64,000 nt of DNA from positions 92,699,626 to 92,763,625 of the forward strand of contig CM053034.1 of NCBI GenBank assembly GCA_028564925.1, read 5' to 3'. Positions 40,901 to 52,900 of this stretch are shown in pieces (positions within the stretch are counted from its first letter, which is position 1; each line of letters begins with the position of its first letter). The notes below the pieces were generated by a model. That model did not search any database. It saw only the letters and a program-made list of their open reading frames with translations, and had not been told where the DNA came from. Made by a program: the position numbers and the translations under genes. Source of the stretch: Lithobates sylvaticus. Lineage: Eukaryota; Chordata; Amphibia; Anura; Ranidae.

Positions 40901-43900
40901 TGTATGAGGTGTTGTAGCACTGCTGGTAGTAGGGGATGCAGTTGTGCTGGGGGCAGTTATCTTGGTGGTTGAGGCTGGTGTAGATTCAGTAGCTGTTTGT
41001 AGTTCTGTTGTTTTATGTGTAGCAGTAGAACTTGTAGTAACTATTACACCTGTTGTTTTGCTTAGTGCAGATGTTGTAGGTGTGACAATTGTTGTAATTT
41101 CACCAGTAGTTCTAATAGGTTCTGTGTGTGGTGTAGTAGTACCTGGTGTTTTGCCAGTAGAAGCAGGTGATGTAGCAGTACTGGTAGCAGAGGTTGTTGT
41201 AGTTTCTGTGGCTGGGGTTGGTGTAGATGCAATTGATGTATGAGGTGTTGTAGCACTGCTGGTAGTAGGGGATGCAGTTGTGCTGGGGGCAGTTATCTTG
41301 GTGGTTGAGGCTGGTGTAGATTCAGTAGGTGTTTGTAGTTCTGTTGTTTTATATGTAGCAGTAGAACTTGTGGTAACTGTTAGACCTGTTGTTTTGCTTA
41401 GTGCAGATGTTGTAGGTGTGACAATTGTTGTAATTTCACCAGTAGTTCTAATAGGTTCTGTGTGGGGTGTAGTAGTGCCTGGTGTTTTGCCAGTAGAAGC
41501 AGGTGATGTAGCAGTACTAGTAGCAGAGGTTGTTGTAGTTTCTGTGGCTGGGGTTGGTGTAGATGCAATTGATGTATGAGGTGTTGTAGCACTGCTGGTA
41601 GTAAGAGATGCAGTTGTGCTGGGGGTAGCTCCTTTGGTGGTTGAGCCTGGTATAGATTCAGTAGGTGTTTGTATTTCTGTTGTTTTATGTGTAGCAGTAG
41701 AACTTGTGGTAACTGTTACACCTGTTGTTTTGCTTAGTGCAGATGTTGTAGGTGTGACAATTGTTGTAATTTCACCAGTAGTTCTAATAGGTTCTGTGTG
41801 TGGTGTAGTAGTACCTGGTGTTTTGCCAGTAGAAGCAGGTGATGTAGCAGTACTGGTAGCAGAGGTTGTTGTAGTTTCTGTGGCTGGGGTTGGTGTAGAT
41901 GCAATTGATGTATGAGGTGTTGTAGCACTGCTGGTAGTAGGGGATGCAGTTGTGCTGGGGGCAGTTATCTTGGTGGTTGAGGCTGGTGTAGATTCAGTAG
42001 GTGTTTGTAGTTCTGTTGTTTTATATGTAGCAGTAGAACTTGTGGTAACTGTTAGACCTGTTGTTTTGCTTAGTGCAGATGTTGTAGGTGTGACAATTGT
42101 TGTAATTTCACCAGTAGTTCTAATAGGTTCTGTGTGGGGTGTAGTAGTGCCTGGTGTTTTGCCAGTAGAAGCAGGTGATGTAGCAGTACTAGTAGCAGAG
42201 GTTGTTGTAGTTTCTGTGGCTGGGGTTGGTGTAGATGCAATTGATGTATGAGGTGTTGTAGCACTGCTGGTAGTAAGAGATGCAGTTGTGCTGGGGGTAG
42301 CTCCTTTGGTGGTTGAGCCTGGTATAGATTCAGTAGGTGTTTGTATTTCTGTTGTTTTATGTGTAGCAGTAGAACTTGTGGTAACTGTTACACCTGTTGT
42401 TTTGCTTAGTGCAGATGTTGTAGGTGTGACAATTGTTGTAATTTCACCAGTAGTTCTAATAGGTTCTGTGTGTGGTGTAGTAGTACCTGGTGTTTTGCCA
42501 GTAGAAGCAGGTGATGTAGCAGTACTGGTAGCAGAGGTTGTTGTAGTTTCTGTGGCTGGGGTTGGTGTAGATGCAATTGATGTATGAGGTGTTGTAGCAC
42601 TGCTGGTAGTAGGGGATGCAGTTGTGCTGGGGGCAGTTATCTTGGTGGTTGAGGCTGGTGTAGATTCAGTAGGTGTTTGTAGTTCTGTTGTTTTATATGT
42701 AGCAGTAGAACTTGTGGTAACTGTTAGACCTGTTGTTTTGCTTAGTGCAGATGTTGTAGGTGTGACAATTGTTGTAATTTCACCAGTAGTTCTAATAGGT
42801 TCTGTGTGGGGTGTAGTAGTACCTGGTGTTTTGCCAGTAGAAGCAGGTGATGTAGCAGTACTAGTAGCAGAGGTTGTTGTAGTTTCTGTGGCTGGGGTTG
42901 GTGTAGATGCAATTGATGTATGAGGTGTTGTAGCACTGCTGGTAGTAAGAGATGCAGTTGTGCTGGGGGTAGCTCCTTTGGTGGTTGAGCCTGGTATAGA
43001 TTCAGTAGGTGTTTGTATTTCTGTTGTTTTATGTGTAGCAGTAGAACTTGTGGTAACTGTTACACCTGTTGTTTTGCTTAGTGCAGATGTTGTAGGTGTG
43101 ACAATTGTTGTAATTTCACCAGTAGTTCTAATAGGTTCTGTGTGTGGTGTAGTAGTACCTGGTGTTTTGCCAGTAGAAGCAGGTGATGTAGCAGTACCAG
43201 TAGCAGAAGTTGTTGTAGTTTCTGTGGCTGGGGTTGGTGTAGATGCAATTGATGTATGAGGTGTTGTAGCACTGCTGGTAGTAAGAGATGCAGTTGTGCT
43301 GGGGGTAGCTCCTTTGGTGGTTGAGCCTGGTATAGATTCAGTAGGTGTTTGTATTTCTGTTGTTTTATGTGTAGCAGTAGAACTTGTGGTAACTGTTACA
43401 CCTGTTGTTTTGCTTAGTGCAGATGTTGTAAGTGTGACAATTGTTGTAATTTCACCAGTAGTTCTAATAGGTTCTGTGTGTGGTGTAGTAGTACCTGGTG
43501 TTTTGCCAGTAGAAGCAGGTGATGTAGCAGTACTGGTAGCAGAGGTTGTTGTAGTTTCTGTGGCTGGGGTTGGTGTAGATGCAATTGATGTATGAGGTGT
43601 TGTAGCACTGCTGGTAGTAGGGGATGCAGTTGTGCTGGGGGCAGTTATCTTGGTGGTTGAGGCTGGTGTAGATTCAGTAGGTGTTTGTATTGCTGTTGTT
43701 TTATGTGTAGCAGTAGAACTTCTGGTAACTGTTACACCTGTTGATTTGCTTAGTGCAGATGTTGTAGGTGTGACAATTGTTGTAATTTCACCAGTAGTTC
43801 TAATAGGTTCTGTGTGTGGTGTAGTACTGCCTGGTGTTTTGCCAGTAGAAGCCGTTGATGTAGCAGTACTAGTAGCAGAGGTTGCTGTAGTTTCTATGGC

Positions 43901-46900
43901 AGGGGTTGGTGTAGATGCAATTGATGTATGAGGTGTTGTAGCACTGCTGGTAGTAAGAGATGCAGTTGTGGTGGGGGCAGCTCCTTTGGTGGTTGAGCCT
44001 GGTATAGATTCAGTAGGTGTTTGCATTTCTGTTGTTTTATGTGTAGCAGTAGAACTTGTGGTAGCTGTTACACCTGTTGTTTTGCTTAGTGCAGATGTTG
44101 TAGGTGTGTAAATTGTTGTTGTTTCACCAGTAGTAGTGAGAAGTGTTGTGTGTGCTGTAGTAGCAGTTGGTGTTTCTTTAGTGGTTGCTGTTGGTTGAGA
44201 TTCAGTAGTTGTAGTTTCAGTGGCTGGGGTTGGTGTTGATGAAATTGATGTATGAGGTGCTGTAGCACTGCTGGTAGTAAGAGATGCAGTTGTGCTGGGA
44301 GCAGTACCTTTGGTGGTTGAGACTGGTGTAAATTCAGTAGGTGTTTGTAATTCTGTTGTTTTTCTTGTGGTAGCAGAATGTGTGGTACTTTCAGCAGTAG
44401 TAGCTAAAACACCTGTTGTTGTGCTTAGTATAGATTTTGTAGGTGTGAATGTCGTTACAGTTTCACCAGTGGTACTAAGTGTAGTGTGTGCTGTAGTAGG
44501 TTGTGCTTCTCCAGTGGTTGCTGTTGGTTTAGATTCAGAGGAAATGTAGATTGTTGTAGCAGTAAGTTTAGTTATAGGTGATGTTTTTGCACTTGTAGTA
44601 GAAATATTAGTTTTTCTGGTAGTAGCAGCAGATGTGGTAGTGATAGTTGTAGTTTTAGGTGTTGTTGCTGTGCTGGAAGTAGGCGCTACAGTTGTACTGG
44701 TAACAATACCTTTGGTAGTTGAGGCTGGTGTAGGCTTAGTAGATGTGTTCATTTCTGTTGTTTTACTTGTAGCAGCAGAGCCTGTGGTAGTTGCAGCAGT
44801 TGAGGATGGTGTGGATTCAGTGGATGTTAGTATTTCTGTTGTTTCACTTCTAGTAGTTGAACCTGTTGTAGTAGTAGGTGTAACACCTGTTGTGGTGGTT
44901 AGTACTGATACTGTAGGTGTGTAAACTGTTGCAGTTTCACTAGCAGTAGTAGGATGTGAAGTGAGGACTGTAGTAGTAGCCAGTGTTTCTTTAGTGGTTA
45001 CTGTTGGTATAGTTTCAGAAGTGTATGCTGTTGTTGTAGAAGGTGATAATATGGTAGTAACGCTGCCTGTTGTAACTACGGTGGGTGAGGTTTCTTTTGT
45101 AGTACTGGATGAGAAAACTGTTTCACTAGTAGGGATAGAAAGTGTGGAAGACGTGGAAGTAGAAGTGGTAACTGTTGAGGGTTCAGTGCCTTTTGATGTG
45201 GTGCTCTGGATAGCTGTTACATTAGAAAAAAAAAAATTACCTGCATACCAATATAGGACATAATCAAGTAAATATAATATTGTATATGCAGTTATAACAT
45301 GTTCATAAAATGAAAAAGCTATAAAACATGATGGACTTTACAGAAGGGAGGTGTGTCTTTCTTAGGAAAGGAGTAATGCCCCGTACACACGGTCGGAAAT
45401 TCCGACCACAAAATCCGTCGGATTTTTTCCAACGGATTTTGTCCGACACTGGTGTTGCATACACACGGTCAGACAAAGTTGTCGGAAAATGCGATCATTC
45501 TGAACGTGGTGAGGTTCGTTGCGTACGACGGGGCTACGTAGAGGCTAGTAACCAATAGCTTTGGTCTTGTAATATGATCTGAGCATGTGTGGCACTTTGT
45601 CCGTCGGAATTCGCTACACACGATCGGAAAAAGTCCGATAGGACTTTGTTGTCGGAAAATTTGAGAGCAGGATCTCAAATCAAAAAGTCCGATGGAGCCC
45701 ACACACGGTCGGAATTTCCGACAACATGGTCCGATACGTGCGCTTCCATAAAGTGTCACTAAACTATGGTTTAAAAAATTATTCTTTCAAGCATGTATTC
45801 CTAATAAAAAATAACCTTCTATTGCTCTCATCCTCCTTCAAATCCAAATGGCTTTTTTTTCTACTATGATCAAATTTCCTGTTAGTGGGTGGCTACATTT
45901 GTTCTCCATGGTCCCACTGTATGTAGGAACGTAGTCCTCTTCTCTTGCTCACTCCAAGATGGACTATGGACAAAGGACTATGGGATTCATAGTGTGCATA
46001 GAGCACTTCTTGTTCCAAACAAAGTGAAGTAAGGAGGGGAAGAGGTTCAGGAGCTCATTGAGGACGTTACAAGGAGGCAGAAAAATACAATAGGGTCATG
46101 ACTGGGTCATTAAGTACTGTATTAGTACTGATCATTTTTGGAGAATAAGGATATTGTTTAGTGTCAATTTATTTTGAATGAGTTTCCACTCCAGCCCAGT
46201 GCAGCCAAAACTGAACCTCACCTTTTTTTGTAAACGCAACACACAACAATGCAAACCGCAGTACAGGTGTTGTCTTGTTTTGGGTGTGCATAGCTCCCAA
46301 CTGTCCCTGATTTAGAGGGACTGTCCCTGATTTGGAGCAATGTCCCTCTGTCCCTCTTTCCCCTCTCATTTTGGTCTGATCTATATAGTGTATATAATAT
46401 GAACTTTTTATCTTTCAAAAAGTGTTTCCCAGAGCTAAACCTTTCATCCAAATTCTAAATTGCTGCATTTGTAAATTTTCAAAGCCAAAATAAAGGAATA
46501 GTAGTGGTTAAAAAAAAGCCCTTGTGGATTTGTTTAACCTTTTTTAGGGTTAATTCTCCTTTAAGGGGGTGTGGCAGGGGGCCTGTCCTATGCCTACATA
46601 CATTTGCTAGTAGGTGTCCCTCATTTCCATCTCAAAATATTGGGAGGTATGGGTGTGATTTAAACTTTCTTTCCTTCCCTCCTCATTCTCCTGGATCTTT
46701 CGGCTGCATTTTTTGTGTTGATCGTGGCATTTTTCTAAACCGGCTCCATTGCACCGCCGGACTTAATAACACAGCCCTTAGTTGGTTTAAATCATATCTC
46801 ACAAATAGGGCCACTTCAAATCAAATTCACATACAGTTACTTGTGGTGTCCCCCAGGGGTCAGTTATTGGCCCCATTCTTTTAATACTCTACCTCACTCC

Positions 46901-49900
46901 CCTTGGTCAAATTATTAGCCGCCATAAAATGTAATTTCACTGCTATGTCGATGACACACAGTTATATGTAAATGCAACAGCTGAAACCCTACCTTCACAG
47001 TCATCCCTATCAGTACTCACTACCTGCATGGAGGAGATAAAGGAATGGATGGAGCACAACTTTCTTCAATTGAACAGTTCTAAAACTGAAGTCATTATGG
47101 TTGGGACTCCTCACCAGACCAAATCATCATCCATAACCAGCATTACCTTTTCTGGTTCTAATATCCCCCTTTCATCAACAGTTACAAATCTGGGTGTAAA
47201 AATGGACTCCCAACTCACTTTTGAAGCCCATATAAATCATCTATGTAAGACCTCTTTTTATCATCTTCGTAATATCTCTAAACTCTGCTGAAAAGTTGGT
47301 TCATGCATTTGTCTCCTCCAGACTGGATTACTGTAATGCCCCATACACACGGATATTACGATGGAAAAAGTCCGATCGGATTATGTTGTCGTAAAATCTG
47401 ATCGTGTGTGGGCTCTAGCGGGCTTTTTCTGTTGGAATTTCCGATGGAAAAAATTTGAGAGCAGGATCTCAAATTTTCCCACAACAAAATCTGATCTGAC
47501 TTTTTCCGATCGTGTGTAGGGAATTCCGACGGACAAAGTGCCACGCATGCTCAGATCAAACTAAGAGACCAAAGCTATTGGCTACTAGCCTCTACGTAGT
47601 ACGCAACGAACGTCACCGCGTTCGGAACGATCAGATTTTCCGACAACTTTGTCCGACCATGTGTATGCAACACCGGTTTCGGACAAAATCCGTCTGAAAA
47701 AATCAGATGGATTTTGTGGTCGGAATTTCCGACCGTGTGTACGGGGGCTTACGCACTTCTCATTGGGATTCCTAGAAAGAGTCTGCAGAGGCTTCAGTAC
47801 ATCCAAATCTCTGCAGCAAGGATCCTGATGAGGGTGCGGAAACATGAGCACATTACCCCCATTCTTCACTCACTCCACTGGCTTCCTGTCTCCGCTAGGA
47901 TTGAGTATAAGGTTTCCCTTCTTACACATCAATGTATACATGGACATGCCCCTCCATACCTCAGAGAACTTCTTACACCACAAAACACATCACGTTCCCT
48001 CCGCTTCATTCACTCAAATCTTCTTCATATACCTAGAACTAGACTTAGGACAATGGGAGACAGGGCTTTTTGTGCAGCTACCCCGCGCCTGTGGAATTCC
48101 CTACCCGACACCTTGAGGGCTCCTCAATCCACTGACTGTTTTAAAAAAGGTCTTAAGACATTTCTTTTTAGCAAAGCCTTTTGTTCTTTTTAGTTGTTAG
48201 TTTTATTGTATAAATTGCTCATTTTAACCTGTAGCACTTTGAGATCTTTTGATGTAAAGTGCATTATAAATAAAATGTATTATTATTATTATTATTATTA
48301 TTAAAATGAATGGCCCCACAACTCTCTAATGAAAGCATAATGCAGTCCTGTGCTTATCACTACATACGCAATATTGTGATCCCAGCCCTAAAAAAAAAGT
48401 GTCTCACATTGTATGCTTTAAATTGACATGTAAACTGTCTTGCAATAGTTAAATACAGAAAATCCATAGGTAGTGTTGTGATAACAGGGGTATGTGTGCT
48501 ATGGGTCCTTACTTTAGCACTCGTTTAGTTTTAGTGCTATAAAGTAGTTTCCATCTATTCTAATAATCCACTTACCATTTGTTGATGAAGTAGGACTAAC
48601 TGCAAGACAGAATAAAAATAATCATTTGGACATATAATGAAAAACTCTTGCTTTACAGTTAATAATGTTCAGTTCAATTATATGTTTATATAATCATATT
48701 ATATATAATATAATATTATTATATTCTTTTCACTTTTTATAAGTGATCACACACCCTCTGTTCTCAGCTGTATAAGGAGCTCAGAGAGCTGGGGAGGGGA
48801 GGAGAAGCAGCAGCACACTGATTTTCCCAGTAAATGGCCAAGCAAAAAAGGTGTGTCAGCAAAATTCTGATAATTGGAGTGCTCAACACAGCCGGAAAAC
48901 TGACCACGCTGTGCTCTCATGCCTAGTGTGTTCAGTTTTTAATAGGAAATCAGAGGGACTGGAAGGATCACCAGGAATTTCACACAAAGGAAGCAATTCA
49001 AAGTGAAGAGGATACTTTTTCATACAAGTACATGGTACAACGGGCACATATCAGGAGTATGAAATGTTGTGTTTACATATTATTTAAAGGATAAGTTCAC
49101 CTTTGGGAATATGTTACATGTTCCATCCATTTTTAGGGTGGAACATGTAACTTGTTCCCACCGCTGCAGTAGTTTCCTGATACTCACCCCACCCCCGTGA
49201 CAGCAGTACGGGGGGAAGTTCACCGTGCTACCTGTCACTTTTTTAAATCAGTGCAACCATGTGAGGCTCCGCCCACAAGACCAAGTCATTCATGCATACA
49301 GCTCTGTGTGTGAATGAACTACAAGCCCCAACATCCTTTGTGGCTGTCGGCTTCTAGTTCTCAGGGAACTACCACTGTGCTGTGGAGTGCTGTGGTAGTT
49401 CATTGATACTTCTTGTCAGTGTGTCTGCTTGTCCGTATGGGATGTACGGGCACACAAATACACTGATAGATCTCCAGGAGACCTGCATGACAATGCTTTC
49501 TTTACAGGCTCCAAAAAATATATATCCCATTTTTTATTGTATAAATGTGATGTGTTCTGAATGGTATGAAATATTTTTTCCATGAGATTGACGTTGTTTA
49601 TTCTAGTTTTTAAATGTTCTAAAGGAATTGATTGGGATTTCCAATGATATGCAATTAACCAGTGAATTGCATTTTTTTAATGTCGGACATATTCATTGAA
49701 ATTTTTAATACATTTATTTTTTATTTCACTTGAAAATAATACTTCATCTGCAATTCAAATACATGTTGATCCTGTCATTATCTGGTTCAGTAATGCAGAT
49801 TCCAGTGTCACCTTTTCCAAGTTCTAAAGCTGAACCAAGAAGTATCAGAGTGACCTTCCTGGCTCTGCAGTGTGGCAGAGGAGAGTAAATTAAGAGTGGC

Positions 49901-52900
49901 TGAACAAAATTACAAAATCTTTTGCAGGTAAACTAGTAAACATACAATATATAGATTTCAATTGTCCGTCTTTTTTTTTGTTTGCCTGGACTTCCAGTTA
50001 CATTTTTAGCCACTTGAAGATTCATTTGGTTATCTGTTAAATCCCGTCTACCAAGGTATGTTTATAAATGTCCTGGTATTTGTGGGGTTAAACCAAGCTC
50101 ATGACTGCTGCAGCTGTGAGTTTAGTAATGTTTTTTTTTTTTTTTTTCAGTCAGCTCAGGGTTTTCATGTAAAAGTGATTACTTTAGGGTACTGTGAACG
50201 GTCCCCCTCCATTCCGCCACTGCTGCCCACCATGTATTGCAGCTCCAGGGAGTCTAGGACCATGGTAACTTGTCTCAGGATACCAAGACAATTTGGGAGT
50301 TTGGAGATTTATCATGTGTGAAAAATCTTAAAAACTGCCATAGTAGAAAAGTGGTTAAAGAGAACCTGTCACTACCCATTCTAGAATAAATGACAGGTTC
50401 CCTGGATAGGTTACAACCCCTACCTACTGATGCTTACACTGAACCCAGTGTAAACTTTGCATTAGAGCTTACATACATTTTTGAACTTATATATAAAGTT
50501 CAGGCATGGCATCTGGCTGCTCAGCCCAAGCTGCTTCTCCTCGGTGGAGAAGGTAATATACTTCCCCATATCCCCATTCCCCATATAGCAAAAGTTAGTA
50601 CTAGTGATTATGAGGTAACCTAACTAGAGAACTAGTGACTTTGGGAAAAGGCTAAAGCCCAATTCACACTTGTGAATGGGACCATCCCTGATTACATGCA
50701 AGAACGTCCTTAGCAGGGGTTCCCAGTGATTAGACACAGTAGGCAGCCCTATTGAAATCAATGGGAAGCTGACAACTCCAGCAGCTAATCACGGGCGCTC
50801 AAATGTAATCACTTATTGAGCAATTACTTGGAGATGGTCAGCCCTGGTAGCAGACTGTCTATGTCCAGGGCCAATCAGTCACAGGTAATCACTCCATCAC
50901 ACCAGATAGAGGTGAACTGTTCATAGATCTTCCCAATTATCATAATATCTTTCTTTTCTCCCAGAAGAACACACGTCTTCCTCATGCATATAGTTCCCAA
51001 TTATCCCTCATTCAGGATTTGGGAAAACCAAATTCCTCAGTCCTTAATTTTGTATTATTTATTTCAGATCTGATGTATACAGTCATTCAAATATACTATG
51101 TAACATCAACAAGTGTTTCCATTGCACTAAGCCAGGGGTCGCCAAACTTTCTAAGCGCATGGCACATTTACCGTCCTTCGCACTTTAGGGGGGCAGTGGG
51201 AGCGGAAGTTGTAGTGGCGTCAGTGGGATTAAACAATGCATCTTTGGCATTAGGGAGAGGAATAGTCATTAACCACCGTCATTGGTGTCAGTGGGAGAAA
51301 TAATGTCCCATCGTTGGTGTCAGTGGGAGAAATAGTGCCCTGTTGTTGATGTCAATGGGAGAAACAGTGCCCTGATGTTGATGTAAAGAAAACAGGAATT
51401 ATGCCACTTTGTAGGTGTCAGTGAGAGGAAAAGTGCCTTGTATTGGAAGGAAAAGTGCCCCAAGTGTTGGATAAAGGCAAATATAGAGCCGCATCCGTCC
51501 CCCATGGCCACAGTTTGGAAACCACTGCACTAAACTATTCATCTAGCATTCAGATTATTGAAGTGGGTTTAACTGAACATTATTGCTCATTATATATTCC
51601 TGATCCGCATGATTGGGAGTAGGGCAAGAGTGTGTCCCTTCTTCCTATCTCAGAAAGTTGGGGGTCATGCACAACCTGTAATCATTTAAAGTGGACCTAA
51701 CTTCAGTATATTTTTTCTATTTTTTTTATACCATGTATGTGAACAATAATTGCAGTTTGCTCTTTAGAAAATTATATATCAAGGGCTTTCACAATAATAT
51801 TCTTCTACACAGGCTTTAAACCCAACTAGAGGAAGTGAGACCTTGGCAGCTAGATAACTGAAAAAGGAGTTGAATGGCGGTGGGCAACACCCGGCCCAGT
51901 GGTTATCCAGCAGCCTGAGGCTTAAGGGGAGATCTTCACTCTTATGTACAGCACAGAAGGATAAAAAGGAAAAGGCATTGCAGTAGAGAGATTTTAACAA
52001 ACCTCAGTATAAAATAAGGGGTGAGACTGGAGTGGAGCTTTTCCCAACATCTATCACCTTCACCCATAGTTAGTTTTTGATCTGACATTCTCTTTATAAT
52101 TACCTTGTGGTGCAGTAAGTGGATTTGTAACTGTAGAACTTGTTGTAGGTGTACCAATATTAACATCAGGTGCTGTAGGAAAAAACATTTAAAATTAAAG
52201 CGATTGTAAAGTCTTTTTTTTTTCTATAAAAATAACAAACATGTTATACTTACCTGCTCTGTACAATGGTTTTGCACAGAGCAGCACAGATCCTCCTCTT
52301 TTCGGGTCCCTCTTCTGTGCACCTGGCTCCTCCCTCCTGTTGAATGGCCCCACAGCAAGCAGCTTGCTATGGGGGCACCTGAGCTGAGTCACAGTTTCCT
52401 GTGTCCATTTAGAAATGGAGCTGCGTCCCTGCCCCGCCCCCTCTCTCTCCTGATTGACTAACTAACTATGATTGACAACAGTGCGAGCCAATGGCGCTGC
52501 TCCTGTGTCTCAGCCAATCAGGAAGGAGAAATGGCTGAAACACTCGTGGACATCACTGGACAAAGAGGGGGCTCCGGTAAGTGTTAGGGGGGATAAGGGG
52601 GGCTGCTGCACACAGAAGGCTTTTTATCTTAATGAATTAAATGCATTAAGATAAAAAACCTTCTGACTTTACAATCACTTTAAGACCTACATTGTATATG
52701 CCAAACCAAATAAAGATATAATGGACCTCCTTTACTGAGAAGTTTGAATGTAAATTTCACATATGAGGCACACTGATGCTTAAGGCTAGTGCATACAAAC
52801 AGTTTATGTTTTCCTCTTGATATATTTGTTTAACATTTTTGGAATTTGGAATGCAGTATGTAAACTTGGGCCTGGATCATATGGAGCAGTGTTACATTTT

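Noticed and set aside
38951-44314. Regular repeats that might suggest a CRISPR array
   Set aside because: Units are 336 bp, directly adjacent with no unique spacers, and lie in one open coding frame of a vertebrate gene.
38655-44924. A ladder of 99-codon plus-strand frames and 64-codon minus-strand frames every 336 bp
   Set aside because: They are shadows of the PTS repeat in other frames: Val/Gly-rich or Leu/Gln/His-rich low-complexity wording that follows mechanically from the Thr/Ser/Pro codons.
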